From assembly GCA_947579605.1 (NCBI GenBank), contig OX388318.1:7564001-7628000 (forward strand): a DNA stretch of 64,000 nucleotides, read 5' to 3'. The translations under genes were made by a program, and so were the position numbers. Under the pieces are notes generated by a model. That model had not been told where the DNA came from. It did no database searches and saw nothing but the letters and a program-made list of their open reading frames with translations. Below are positions 1-13,505 of this stretch, one piece after another; position 1 is the stretch's first letter; each line of letters begins with the position of its first letter. The stretch is from Athripsodes cinereus (taxonomy: Eukaryota; Arthropoda; Insecta; Trichoptera; Leptoceridae).

Positions 1-2581
1 TATACTCATTATATCATGATTGAACTGTAAAACATTTTCGTGAAATCATCACTGTCAAAAAAAAAATACAACGAAACAATTTTATTAAAATCGTTCAAAA
101 ACATTCACGAGATTCACGAGAACAAAAGTATTCACGAGATATCATGATTGAACTGTCAAATAAATTCATGAAATTATCACATCTTGGTAGACCTGTCATA
201 AATATTCATCGAACATTATGAGCAAAATTGTTCGAAAAACCCTTATTATCGTGATTGAACTGTCAAACATTTTCATGAAATCATCACATTATGTTTGAAC
301 TGTCAAAAATTTTCACCGAAACAATTTCATTAAAATCATTCAAAAACACCGTATTCACGAGATATCATGATTGAACTGTCAAATAAATTCATGAAATTAT
401 CACATCTTGGTAGACCTGTCATAAATATTCATCGAACATTATGGAGCAAAATTGTTCGAAAAACCCTTATTATCATGATTGAACTGTCAAACATTTTCAT
501 GAAATCATCACATTATGTTTGAACTGTCAAAAATTTTCACCGAAACAATTTCATTAAAATCGTTCGAAAATCCATATACTCGGCATAATTATCATGATTC
601 AGCTGTCAAATTTATTCATGAAATCATCACATTATGGAAGACCTGTCAAAAACATTCATCAAGCATTATGAGAATAATTGTTCGAAAAACCCATATACCT
701 ACTCGTTATTATCATGATTGAACTGTCAAACGATTTCACGAAATCATCACATCACATCACAGTAAACTGTTAAAAATTCTCACCGAAACAATTTTATTAA
801 AATCGTTCAAAAACACCGTATTCACGAGATATCATGATTGAACTGTCAAATAAATTCATGAAATTATCACATCTTGGTAGACCTGTCAAAAATAATCATA
901 GAAAGAATTTCATCATTATCGTTCAAAAACACCGTAGCCACTCACGACATTTCATGATTGAACTTGAAAACAATGAAATCATCATAACTTGGTAGACCTG
1001 TCAAAAATAATCAAAGAAAGAATTTTATCATAATCGTTCAAAAACACCGTAATCACGACAAATCATAATTGAACTTTCAAACATTTCCATGAAATCATCA
1101 CATTATGTCAAAAATATTCATCGAACATCATTGTTTTAAAAAACCCATATACCTACTCATTATGTCATGATTGAATTGTAAAACATTTTCAAGAAATCAT
1201 CACATTATGTCAAAAATATTCATCGAACATCATTGTTCAAAAAACCCATATACTCATTATTTCATAATTGAACTGTCAAACATTTTCATGAAATCATCAC
1301 ATTATGTTTGAACTGTCAAAAATTTTCATCGAAACAATTTCATTAAAATCGTTCAAAAACATTCACGAGATTCACGAGAACAAAAGTATTCACGAGATAT
1401 CATGATTAAACTGTCAAATAAATTCATGAAATTATCACATCTTGGTAGACCTGTCATAAATATTCATCGAACATTATGGAGCAAAATTGTTCGAAAAACC
1501 CTTATTACCATGATTGAACTGTCAAACATTTTCATGAAATCATCACATTATGTTTGAACTGTCAAAAATTTTCACCGAAACAATTTCATTAAAATCGTTC
1601 GAAAATCCATATACTCGGCATAATTATCATGATTCAGCTGTCAAATTTATTCATGAAATCATCACATTATGGAAGACCTGTCAAAAACATTCATCAAGCA
1701 TTATGAGAATAATTGTTCGAAAAACCCATATACCTACTCGTTATTATCATGATTGAACTGTCAAACGATTTCACGAAATCATCACATCACATCACAGTAA
1801 ACTGTTAAAAATTCTCACCGAAACAATTTCATTAAAATCGTTCGAAAATCCATATACTCGGCATAATTATCATGATTCAGCTGTCAATTTCATTAAAATC
1901 GTTCAAAAACACCGTTTTCACGAGATAACATTATTGAACTGTTGAATTTATTAATGAAATCAACACATCTTGGTAGACCTGTCAAAAATACTCATCGTAA
2001 CAATTTCATCAAAATCGTTCGAAAACCCATAATAATTTATCATGATTGAACTGTCAAATATAAACATGAAAACATCACTTCTTGGTAGACCTGTCAAAAA
2101 TATTCATCGAACATTATGAGCAAAATTGTTCGAAAACCCATATGCTCATTATATCATGATTGAACTGAGAAACATTTTCGTGAAATCATCACTGTCAAAA
2201 AAAATACATCGAAACAATTTTATTAAAATCTTCAAAAACACCGTATTCACGAGATATCATGATTGAACTGTAAAATAAATTCATGATATTATCACATCTT
2301 GGTAGACCTGTCATAAATATTCATCGAACATTATGAGCAAAATTGTTCGAAAAACCCTTTTTATCGTGATTGAACTGCCAAACATTTTCATGAAATCATC
2401 ACGTTATGTTTGAACTGTCAAAAATATTCATGGAAATATTTTTTTCAAAATCGTTCTAAAACATCGTATTCACAATATATCATGATTAAGCTGTCAAATA
2501 TAATCACGAAAACATCACATCTTGGTAGACCTGTCAAAAATATTCGTCGAACGTTATGAGCAAAATTGTTCGAAAAACCCA
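1..2581. repeat. Satellite higher-order unit, long form (2581 bp)
   Basis: This block begins at 'tatactcattatatcatg', and the same start recurs at 2582 and 4128. It contains a segment of about 1035 bp (roughly 777-1811) that the next block lacks. The block starting at 4128 contains it again, with one extra 9-bp 'attcacgag' step near 5497-5514. The long form restarts at 4128 and follows the first copy until about 6560, where the sequences diverge. Confidence 0.8.
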
Positions 2582-4127
2582 TATACTCATTATATCATGA
2601 TTGAACTGTAAAACATTTTCGTGAAATCATCACTGTCAAAAAAAAAATACAACGAAACAATTTTATTAAAATCGTTCAAAAACATTCACGAGATTCACGA
2701 GAACAAAAGTATTCACGAGATATCATGATTGAACTGTCAAATAAATTCATGAAATTATCACATCTTGGTAGACCTGTCATAAATATTCATCGAACATTAT
2801 GAGCAAAATTGTTCGAAAAACCCTTATTATCGTGATTGAACTGTCAAACATTTTCATGAAATCATCACATTATGTTTGAACTGTCAAAAATTTTCACCGA
2901 AACAATTTCATTAAAATCATTCAAAAACACCGTATTCACGAGATATCATGATTGAACTGTCAAATAAATTCATGAAATTATCACATCTTGGTAGACCTGT
3001 CATAAATATTCATCGAACATTATGGAGCAAAATTGTTCGAAAAACCCTTATTATCATGATTGAACTGTCAAACATTTTCATGAAATCATCACATTATGTT
3101 TGAACTGTCAAAAATTTTCACCGAAACAATTTCATTAAAATCGTTCGAAAATCCATATACTCGGCATAATTATCATGATTCAGCTGTCAAATTTATTCAT
3201 GAAATCATCACATTATGGAAGACCTGTCAAAAACATTCATCAAGCATTATGAGAATAATTGTTCGAAAAACCCATATACCTACTCGTTATTATCATGATT
3301 GAACTGTCAAACGATTTCACGAAATCATCACATCACATCACAGTAAACTGTTAAAAATTCTCACCGAAACAATTTCATTAAAATCGTTCGAAAATCCATA
3401 TACTCGGCATAATTATCATGATTCAGCTGTCAATTTCATTAAAATCGTTCAAAAACACCGTTTTCACGAGATAACATTATTGAACTGTTGAATTTATTAA
3501 TGAAATCAACACATCTTGGTAGACCTGTCAAAAATACTCATCGTAACAATTTCATCAAAATCGTTCGAAAACCCATAATAATTTATCATGATTGAACTGT
3601 CAAATATAAACATGAAAACATCACTTCTTGGTAGACCTGTCAAAAATATTCATCGAACATTATGAGCAAAATTGTTCGAAAACCCATATGCTCATTATAT
3701 CATGATTGAACTGAGAAACATTTTCGTGAAATCATCACTGTCAAAAAAAATACATCGAAACAATTTTATTAAAATCTTCAAAAACACCGTATTCACGAGA
3801 TATCATGATTGAACTGTAAAATAAATTCATGATATTATCACATCTTGGTAGACCTGTCATAAATATTCATCGAACATTATGAGCAAAATTGTTCGAAAAA
3901 CCCTTTTTATCGTGATTGAACTGCCAAACATTTTCATGAAATCATCACGTTATGTTTGAACTGTCAAAAATATTCATGGAAATATTTTTTTCAAAATCGT
4001 TCTAAAACATCGTATTCACAATATATCATGATTAAGCTGTCAAATATAATCACGAAAACATCACATCTTGGTAGACCTGTCAAAAATATTCGTCGAACGT
4101 TATGAGCAAAATTGTTCGAAAAACCCA
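2582..4127. repeat. Satellite higher-order unit, short form (1546 bp)
   Basis: This block is collinear with 1-2581 but lacks the internal segment of about 1035 bp. It looks like a deletion derivative, or the ancestor, of the long form. The shared parts appear essentially identical, which suggests recent unequal exchange. Confidence 0.8.
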
Positions 4128-5685
4128 TATACTCATTATATCATGATTGAACTGTAAAACATTTTCGTGAAATCATCACTGTCAAAAAAAAAATACAACG
4201 AAACAATTTTATTAAAATCGTTCAAAAACATTCACGAGATTCACGAGAACAAAAGTATTCACGAGATATCATGATTGAACTGTCAAATAAATTCATGAAA
4301 TTATCACATCTTGGTAGACCTGTCATAAATATTCATCGAACATTATGAGCAAAATTGTTCGAAAAACCCTTATTATCGTGATTGAACTGTCAAACATTTT
4401 CATGAAATCATCACATTATGTTTGAACTGTCAAAAATTTTCACCGAAACAATTTCATTAAAATCATTCAAAAACACCGTATTCACGAGATATCATGATTG
4501 AACTGTCAAATAAATTCATGAAATTATCACATCTTGGTAGACCTGTCATAAATATTCATCGAACATTATGGAGCAAAATTGTTCGAAAAACCCTTATTAT
4601 CATGATTGAACTGTCAAACATTTTCATGAAATCATCACATTATGTTTGAACTGTCAAAAATTTTCACCGAAACAATTTCATTAAAATCGTTCGAAAATCC
4701 ATATACTCGGCATAATTATCATGATTCAGCTGTCAAATTTATTCATGAAATCATCACATTATGGAAGACCTGTCAAAAACATTCATCAAGCATTATGAGA
4801 ATAATTGTTCGAAAAACCCATATACCTACTCGTTATTATCATGATTGAACTGTCAAACGATTTCACGAAATCATCACATCACATCACAGTAAACTGTTAA
4901 AAATTCTCACCGAAACAATTTTATTAAAATCGTTCAAAAACACCGTATTCACGAGATATCATGATTGAACTGTCAAATAAATTCATGAAATTATCACATC
5001 TTGGTAGACCTGTCAAAAATAATCATAGAAAGAATTTCATCATTATCGTTCAAAAACACCGTAGCCACTCACGACATTTCATGATTGAACTTGAAAACAA
5101 TGAAATCATCATAACTTGGTAGACCTGTCAAAAATAATCAAAGAAAGAATTTTATCATAATCGTTCAAAAACACCGTAATCACGACAAATCATAATTGAA
5201 CTTTCAAACATTTCCATGAAATCATCACATTATGTCAAAAATATTCATCGAACATCATTGTTTTAAAAAACCCATATACCTACTCATTATGTCATGATTG
5301 AATTGTAAAACATTTTCAAGAAATCATCACATTATGTCAAAAATATTCATCGAACATCATTGTTCAAAAAACCCATATACTCATTATTTCATAATTGAAC
5401 TGTCAAACATTTTCATGAAATCATCACATTATGTTTGAACTGTCAAAAATTTTCATCGAAACAATTTCATTAAAATCGTTCAAAAACATTCACGAGATTC
5501 ACGAGATTCACGAGAACAAAAGTATTCACGAGATATCATGATTGAACTGTCAAATAAATTCATGAAATTATCACATCTTGGTAGACCTGTCATAAATATT
5601 CATCGAACATTATGGAGCAAAATTGTTCGAAAAACCCTTATTACCATGATTGAACTGTCAAACATTTTCATGAAATCATCACATT

Positions 5686-8600
5686 ATGTTTGAACTGTCA
5701 AAAATTTTCACCGAAACAATTTCATTAAAATCGTTCGAAAATCCATATACTCGGCATAATTATCATGATTCAGCTGTCAAATTTATTCATGAAATCATCA
5801 CATTATGGAAGACCTGTCAAAAACATTCATCAAGCATTATGAGAATAATTGTTCGAAAAACCCATATACCTACTCGTTATTATCATGATTGAACTGTCAA
5901 ACGATTTCACGAAATCATCACATCACATCACAGTAAACTGTTAAAAATTCTCACCGAAACAATTTCATTAAAATCGTTCGAAAATCCATATACTCGGCAT
6001 AATTATCATGATTCAGCTGTCAATTTCATTAAAATCGTTCAAAAACACCGTTTTCACGAGATAACATTATTGAACTGTTGAATTTATTAATGAAATCAAC
6101 ACATCTTGGTAGACCTGTCAAAAATACTCATCGTAACAATTTCATCAAAATCGTTCGAAAACCCATAATAATTTATCATGATTGAACTGTCAAATATAAA
6201 CATGAAAACATCACTTCTTGGTAGACCTGTCAAAAATATTCATCGAACATTATGAGCAAAATTGTTCGAAAACCCATATGCTCATTATATCATGATTGAA
6301 CTGAGAAACATTTTCGTGAAATCATCACTGTCAAAAAAAATACATCGAAACAATTTTATTAAAATCTTCAAAAACACCGTATTCACGAGATATCATGATT
6401 GAACTGTAAAATAAATTCATGATATTATCACATCTTGGTAGACCTGTCATAAATATTCATCGAACATTATGAGCAAAATTGTTCGAAAAACCCTTTTTAT
6501 CGTGATTGAACTGCCAAACATTTTCATGAAATCATCACGTTATGTTTGAACTGTCAAAAATTTTCACCGAAACAATTTCATTAAAATCGTTCAAAAACAT
6601 CGTATTCACGAGATATCATGATTGAACTGTCAAATTAATTCATGAAATTATCACATCTTGGTAGACCTGTTATAAATATTCATCGAACAATATGAGCAAA
6701 AATATTCGAAAAACCCATATACTCGTCATAATCATGATTGAACTGTCAAACGATTTCATAAAATCATCACTTTATGTTTGAATTGTCAAAAAATTGCATC
6801 GAAACAATTTCATCAAAATCGTTCAAAAACACCGTATTCACGAGATAACATTATTGAACTGTTAAATTTATTAATGAAATCAACACATCTTGGTAGACCT
6901 GTCAAAAATACTCATCGAAGCAATATCATTAAAATCGTTCAAAACAACGTATTCACGAGATATCATGATTGAACTGTCAAATAAATTCATGACAAATCTT
7001 GGTAGACCTGTCATAAACATTCATCGAACATTATGAGCAAAATTGTTCGAAAAACCCTTATTATCGTGATTGAACTGTCAAACATTTTCATGAAATCATC
7101 ACATTATGTTTGAACTGTTAAAAATTCTCACCGAAACAATTTCATTAAAATCGTTCCAAAACACCGTGTTCACCACGAGAAATCATGATTGAACTGTCAA
7201 ATTAATTCTTGAATCTTGTCTTGTCACGACAAGAAATCACATCTTGTCAAAAATATTCATCGAACATTATGAGCAAAATTGTTCGAAAATCCCATATACT
7301 CGTTATTATCATGATTGAACTGTCAAACATTTTCATGAAATCATCACATTATGTTTGAACTGTCAAAAATTTTCACCGAAACAATTTCATTAAAATCGTT
7401 CGAAAATCCATATACTCGGCATAATTATCATGATTCAGCTGTCAAATTTATTCATGAAATCATCACATTATGGAAGACCTGTCAAAAACATTCATCAAGC
7501 ATTATGAGAATAATTGTTCGAAAAACCCATATACCTACTCGTTATTATCATGATTGAACTGTCAAACGATTTCACGAAATCATCACATCACATCACAGTA
7601 AACTGTTAAAAATTCTCACCGAAACAATTTCATTAAAATCGTTCGAAAATCCATATACTCGGCATAATTATCATGATTCAGCTGTCAATTTCATTAAAAT
7701 CGTTCAAAAACACCGTTTTCACGAGATAACATTATTGAACTGTTGAATTTATTAATGAAATCAACACATCTTGGTAGACCTGTCAAAAATACTCATCGTA
7801 ACAATTTCATCAAAATCGTTCGAAAACCCATAATAATTTATCATGATTGAACTGTCAAATATAAACATGAAAACATCACTTCTTGGTAGACCTGTCAAAA
7901 ATATTCATCGAACATTATGAGCAAAATTGTTCGAAAACCCATATGCTCATTATATCATGATTGAACTGAGAAACATTTTCGTGAAATCATCACTGTCAAA
8001 AAAAATACATCGAAACAATTTTATTAAAATCTTCAAAAACACCGTATTCACGAGATATCATGATTGAACTGTAAAATAAATTCATGATATTATCACATCT
8101 TGGTAGACCTGTCATAAATATTCATCGAACATTATGAGCAAAATTGTTCGAAAAACCCTTTTTATCGTGATTGAACTGCCAAACATTTTCATGAAATCAT
8201 CACGTTATGTTTGAACTGTCAAAAATTTTCACCGAAACAATTTCATTAAAATCGTTCAAAAACATCGTATTCACGAGATATCATGATTGAACTGTCAAAT
8301 TAATTCATGAAATTATCACATCTTGGTAGACCTGTTATAAATATTCATCGAACAATATGAGCAAAAATATTCGAAAAACCCATATACTCGTCATAATCAT
8401 GATTGAACTGTCAAACGATTTCATAAAATCATCACTTTATGTTTGAATTGTCAAAAAATTGCATCGAAACAATTTCATCAAAATCGTTCAAAAACACCAT
8501 ATTCACGAGATAACATTATTGAACTGTTAAATTTATTAATGAAATCAACACATCTTGGTAGACCTGTCAAAAATACTCATCGAAGCAATATCATTAAAAT

Positions 8601-9015
8601 CGTTCAAAACAACGTATTCACGAGATATCATGATTGAACTGTCAAATAAATTCATGACAAATCTTGGTAGACCTGTCATAAACATTCATCGAACATTATG
8701 AGCAAAATTGTTCGAAAAACCCTTATTATCGTGATTGAACTGTCAAACATTTTCATGAAATCATCACATTATGTTTGAACTGTTAAAAATTCTCACCGAA
8801 ACAATTTCATTAAAATCGTTCCAAAACACCGTGTTCACCACGAGAAATCATGATTGAACTGTCAAATTAATTCTTGAATCTTGTCTTGTCACGACAAGAA
8901 ATCACATCTTGTCAAAAATATTCATCGAACATTATGAGCAAAATTGTTCGAAAATCCCATATACTCGTTATTATCATGATTGAACTGTCAAACGATTCCA
9001 TGAAATCATCACAGT
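5686..9015. repeat. Two tandem copies of a 1665-bp satellite higher-order unit
   Basis: Positions 5686-7350 and 7351-9015 match over their length with an offset of 1665. One substitution was noticed (g near 6833, a near 8498), and the copies diverge in the last few tens of bases. Each contains the distinctive 'cttgtcttgtcacgacaag' inverted word (near 7215 and 8880), which is absent elsewhere in the array. Confidence 0.8.
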
Positions 9016-10104
9016 ATGTTTGAACTGTCAAAAATTTTCATCGAAACAATTTCATTAAAATCGTTCAAAACAACGTTTTCACGAGATATCATGATTGAGC
9101 TGTTGAATTTATTAATGAAATCAACAAATTTTGGTAGACCTGTCAAAAATACTCATCGAAACAATTTCATCAAAATCGTTCGAAAACCCATAATAATTAT
9201 CATGATTGAGCTGTCAAATATAATCATGAAAACATCACAACAAAACACCACCTGTCAAAAATATTCATCGAACATTATGAGCAAAATTGTTCGAAAAACC
9301 CATATACTCATTATATCATGATTGAACTGTCAAACATTTTCGTGAAATCATCACTGTCAAAAAAAAAATACAACGAAACAGTTTTATTAAAATCGTTCAA
9401 AAACATTCACAAGAACAAAAGTATTCACGAGATATCATGATTGAACTGTCAAATAAATTCATGAAATTATCACATCTTGGTAGACCTGTCATAAATATTC
9501 ATCGAACATTATGAGCAAAATTGTTCGAAAAACCCTTATTATCGTGATTGAACTGTCAAACATTTTCATGAAATCATCACAATATTATGTTTGACCTGTC
9601 AAAAAATTTCACCGAAACAAATTCATTAAAACCGTTCAGAAACACCGTATTCACGAGATATCATGATTGAACTGTCAAATAAATTCATGAAATTATCACA
9701 TCTTGGTAGACCTGTCATAAATATTCATCGAACATTATGAGCAAAATTGTTCGAAAAACCCTTATTATCATGATTGAACTGTCAAACATTTTCATGAAAT
9801 CATCACATTATGTTTGAACTGTCAAAAATTTTCACCGAAACAATTTCATTAAAATCGTTCGAAAATCCATATACTCATTATAATATCATGATTCAGCTGT
9901 CAAATTTATTAATGAAATCAACACATCTTGGTAGACCTGTCAAAAATAATCATCGAAGCAATTTCATTAAAATCGTTCAAAACAACGTATTCACTAGATA
10001 TCATGATTGAACTATCAAATTAATTCATGAAATTATCACATCTTGGTAAACCTGTCATAATTATTCATCGAACATTATAAGCAAAATTGTTCAAAAACCC
10101 ATAC

Positions 10105-10808
10105 ACTCGTTATTATCATGATTGAACTGTCAAACGATTTCATGAAATCATCACATTATGTTTGAACTGTCAAAAATTTTCATCGAAACAATTGTTTAAT
10201 TGTACATTAAAATCGTTCATAACAACGTATTCACGAGATATCATGATTGGACTGTCAAATTAATTCATGAAATTATCACATCTTGGTAGACCTGTCAAAA
10301 ATATTCATCAAAATAATTTCATCAAAATCGTTCAAAAACACCGTATTCACGTCATATCATGAGTGATCATTAAAATTTATTCATTAAATCATCACATCTT
10401 GGTAGTCCTATCAAAAATATTCATTGGACATTATGAGCAAAATTGTTCGAATTACCCATATACTCGTTATTATCATGATTGAACTGTCAAACGATTTCAT
10501 GAAATCATCACATTATGTTTGAACTGTCAAAAATTTTCATCGAAACAATTACATTAAAATCGTTCATAACAACGTATTCACGAGATATCATGATTGGACT
10601 GTCAAATTAATTCATGAAATTATCACATCTTGGTAGACCTGTCAAAAATATTCATCAAAATAATTTCATCAAAATCGTTCAAAAACACCGTATTCACGTC
10701 ATATCATGAGTGATCATTAAAATTTATTCATTAAATCATCACATCTTGGTAGTCCTATCAAAAATATTCATTGGACATTATGAGCAAAATTGTTCGAATT
10801 ACCCATAT
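10105..10808. repeat. Two tandem copies of a ~350-bp (three-monomer) satellite unit
   Basis: The segment beginning 'actcgttattatcatg' recurs at 10105, 10462 and 10809. The first copy has 10 extra bases ('gtttaattgt' area near 10195). This is a third, independent higher-order period near the right edge of the array. Confidence 0.75.
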
Positions 10809-11090
10809 ACTCGTTATTATCATGATTGAACTGTCAAACGATTTCATGAAATCATCACTTTATGTTTGAACTGTCAAAAATTATTTAACTGTTGAACTTA
10901 TTCATGAAATCAACACATCTTGGTAGACCTGTCAAAAATACTCATCGAAGCAATTTCATCAAAATCGTTCGAAAACTCATCATAATTATCGTGATTGAGC
11001 TGTCAAATATAATCATGAAAACATCACTTCTTGGTAGACCTGTCAAAAAAACTCATCGAAACAATTTCATTTAAATCGTTCGAATAACCG

Positions 11091-12319
11091 TATTTACGGC
11101 ATATCCAAGACCCAAGAACATTGAAACTGAAAAAACAGCGCATCTCTATTAATTTCTCTCTATTATATTTTAAGATTTGTTTCGTAAATGTTGTTTCTGT
11201 ACAAATAGTTTTTTTATATCGTTATAATAAGTAATTATTGAATTAATTAATAAATAAACTAAGTATATTAAAAAAAGTAAATAAAAAATAGATTGGAGTT
11301 TTTGGATCTCAACAGCGTGGAACGAAATAAATTTGCATGTAAACGATACATAGTTTGTTCAGATATAATGTCTTGAAACTTCTAACTCATTGTGCAATCC
11401 GCTTTATTTCTGAAAATTTAAAATAAAGACCTGCGATTGATTTAAATGGATTAAAGTTTATTTAAAATCCAATTTTCCCGAGAATCGAGATGGATTTTCA
11501 TCGTATTGATAAATCTATAGATCGTAGTCAGTAAAAATAGAAATATTTCTGCATTCATACTTAGTTAAATGTGATTGGGTAAAATATGGATCAATTTGGA
11601 TTTGCACCTGCAAATAATAATATGGATCACTAATATTGATGTTACGAAAAACTAAAACTTTTACAAAGAGTATCAAAAAGTGAATGTTGATGGTGAATCG
11701 CATGGTACTATTTTCTTGGAATCGATACAAAAATAATTCAGGACATAATATTTTATCTTCAGCCGAGATATCAGATTAACGACTTATAAAAATACCTAGT
11801 ATATGATACCTGAATTCTAGTGACGAAAATATTTTTGATATCATTCCCATATTTGAAACAAATTCATACTCTAATTTCCTATCTGTGTTCTAACATGGTA
11901 TGTAAATTGTTCGTTAGAAAACGTCTCCAGAAATGAAAATAATGTACCCACTTTTAATAATAACAGGAAAATGACATTGAATATTAAACGACAACGTGAA
12001 GTAAACATAAGTGTTACCAAATTCGTGATAGCGGTTTAATAAAATTAGTACGTCTACAGTATTATAGTAGGTATATATTATTATATATTATTATAGTAGG
12101 TATATATATTGAAATTATTTTCGTTAAGTCCTACGCACAATTTCCTTTAGATATATTTGCTTACATTAATGTATTTATTATTTACAAGCTCTTAGGTTCT
12201 GCATATTTGAAAATATTATAATTTTATAAATATAAATTGAGGTGATCGGTTGACTGATGGTAGTTTCGTACTTGCAATTAGGAGATTCTGGATTCGAAAA
12301 ATAGATCCTACAGGATGGT
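11091..12319. other. AT-rich non-coding DNA right of the satellite
   Basis: Unique-looking AT-rich sequence. I see no open frame with recognisable content. A short direct repeat of 'tatagtaggtatatatt' lies near 12063-12112. Confidence 0.6.
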
Positions 12320-12465
12320 CACGTGTTGAGCATGTTGAACAGGAGACCATGCATGAGGAATTGTATGACTGTGACGGCGAAAAAGCGAAAGGTGTATGAA
12401 AGGATAGAAGGAAGAGGCGCTCGATCCTTTCTGCCTACCCCACGAGGGAAGCGGCATGATGGTAT
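12320..12465 (+). pseudogene. Degenerate 3' end of LINE family 1
   Basis: A decayed remnant of the C-terminal tail of a non-LTR retrotransposon polyprotein. It resembles the better copy at 48090-48235 in order: a 'cacgtgttgagcatgttgaacaggag' stretch, then 'catgcatgaggaa', then 'tctgcctaccccac' near the end. The terminal 'gcggcatgatggtat' corresponds to the family tail 'cggcgtgagggtat'. The reading frame is broken and the domain residues are mostly lost. It is recognised only by alignment to the other copies in this window. Confidence 0.55.
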
Positions 12466-12817
12466 GTACATATGTGTGTACGCACAGATTCGAATACACT
12501 AGTTGCCGAATTACTGCGTTTCCACATCACAAACAGAATAAGGGTTGGGCTATACAAAATAAACTGGACATAGAGTTACGTAACATATACATACATACAT
12601 AACATACAACTTTGTATTAAATGAGACAGGTTGACGTTATCTATAGTTTTTTCATTTCAGATATTTTTATTTTTACCATCATCTTTGTTTTTTTCTTATA
12701 CCCTTTTCCAACTTCCTTTTCTTTCATTTTTCTGCTTTGTTTCTATTTGTTTCTACGTTATCTTTTAACCAATTTTACCTTTCTTGTCTGTTTTATTAAA
12801 TTTCTTTTCCTTTATTT
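12466..12817. other. AT-rich non-coding DNA
   Basis: No gene seen. It includes a short 'catacatacata' run near 12590 and a pyrimidine-rich stretch (12640-12820). The hydrophobic Phe/Leu-rich frame there is a composition effect. Confidence 0.5.
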
Positions 12818-13066
12818 TATTTTGTAACTAATGCACCTATAAAACCTTCAAGTTCGAAAAAATAATACAATTTTCATAATCTTTACAGTTTCATGAGCGG
12901 TCCTTGGATAGGTAACGTAATATGAAGACAATTAATCCAAAACTATCCATCGTGTCTTGATTACTTGTTTCTTTCTAGTTTCACCGAGTCTTTACGAGGA
13001 GGTACCTTTATATAAATAATAATGAACTTTTAATTTTAGAGTTTTTTTTATACAATACAAAAACAA

Positions 13067-13199
13067 TCGTAACCAAGGTTTCGATGGTGATGTCCACCAT
13101 TTTTAAACGATTATCCCATACTTGAAAAAAATTATTGGTTTAGACTTTAGACAGTCGTTTGGAAATGGTGGACACGTCCATCGACACCTTGGTTACGAT
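13067..13199. repeat. Small foldback (MITE-like) inverted repeat
   Basis: Two arms of about 45 bp face each other: 'atcgtaaccaaggt' to 'ttttaaacga' (13067-13110) and 'tcgtttgg' to 'accttggttacgat' (13154-13199). The spacer is about 43 bp and there are a few mismatches. It is probably a non-autonomous TIR element of unknown superfamily. An exact copy lies at offset +1364. Confidence 0.65.
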
Positions 13200-13260
13200 A
13201 ATTTTTGCTTCGATTGATTAACCATTGCACATTTTAAATAATAATCATAAATATAGATCT

Positions 13261-13505
13261 ACTACTACTGCTACAACATCACGGCATATCCCACAAACAG
13301 GGTAGCCAGCAGACTAGCTGCATGTAGTAAACATGCAAGCCGTCTGCGCCAAATAAAAATTAAGACATTCAAAATGGGTGGCAAACGTCATCGCTGAATT
13401 TGAGATGTAAAATGTCTTTATTTTTCCAACACTTGCCTTTTACAGGACACTCGAAAACTTACGGAAAAGAGTGAGATACCAATTCTTTGCCGGGTGCTTC
13501 ATAGA
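13261..13505 (-). repeat. SINE family A copy
   Basis: Minus-strand copy of the window's most abundant short interspersed repeat. Read on the minus strand it runs from the 'gcacccggcaaagaattgg' head, through 'ggacactcg'-complement and 'cattttacatctcaaattc', to the tail '...ggatatgccgtgatg' plus TAG repeats (seen here as 'ctactactactgctac'). The tail resembles that of LINE family 1. Confidence 0.75.

Larger units (their letters stand above)
1..11090. repeat. AT-rich satellite array with higher-order repeat organisation
   Basis: A tandem array fills the first 11 kb and reaches the left window edge, so its true length is unknown. The basic unit is about 107-120 bp: 'atcatgattgaactgtcaaa' or a close variant recurs at about 141, 248, 364, 472, 591, 711 and 831. 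Each unit also carries 'cttggtagacctgtc', 'ttcatcgaa' and 'gttcgaaaaaccc'. Units fall into diverged monomer types in fixed order, so larger blocks repeat. Positions 1, 2582 and 4128 start equivalent blocks (2581 and 1546 bp apart), 5686 to 7351 to 9016 is a 1665-bp period, and 10105-10808 has two copies of a 347/357-bp period. Copies of the large blocks look almost identical, while monomers within a block differ clearly. No credible gene lies inside; short open frames recur only because the DNA recurs. The array ends near 11090. Confidence 0.95.

Noticed and set aside
515..5892. A 68-codon open frame repeated at 515, 1550, 3096, 4642, 5686 and 7351
   Set aside because: It recurs only because the satellite recurs. 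There is no start context, no family resemblance, and the frame is lost in diverged monomers.
9016..9321. 101-codon frame in the satellite
   Set aside because: It is made of the same satellite words as the rest of the array; chance opening.
1..11090. CRISPR-like array
   Set aside because: Repeats and 'spacers' are both parts of a tandem satellite monomer, there are no cas genes, and the genome is clearly eukaryotic.
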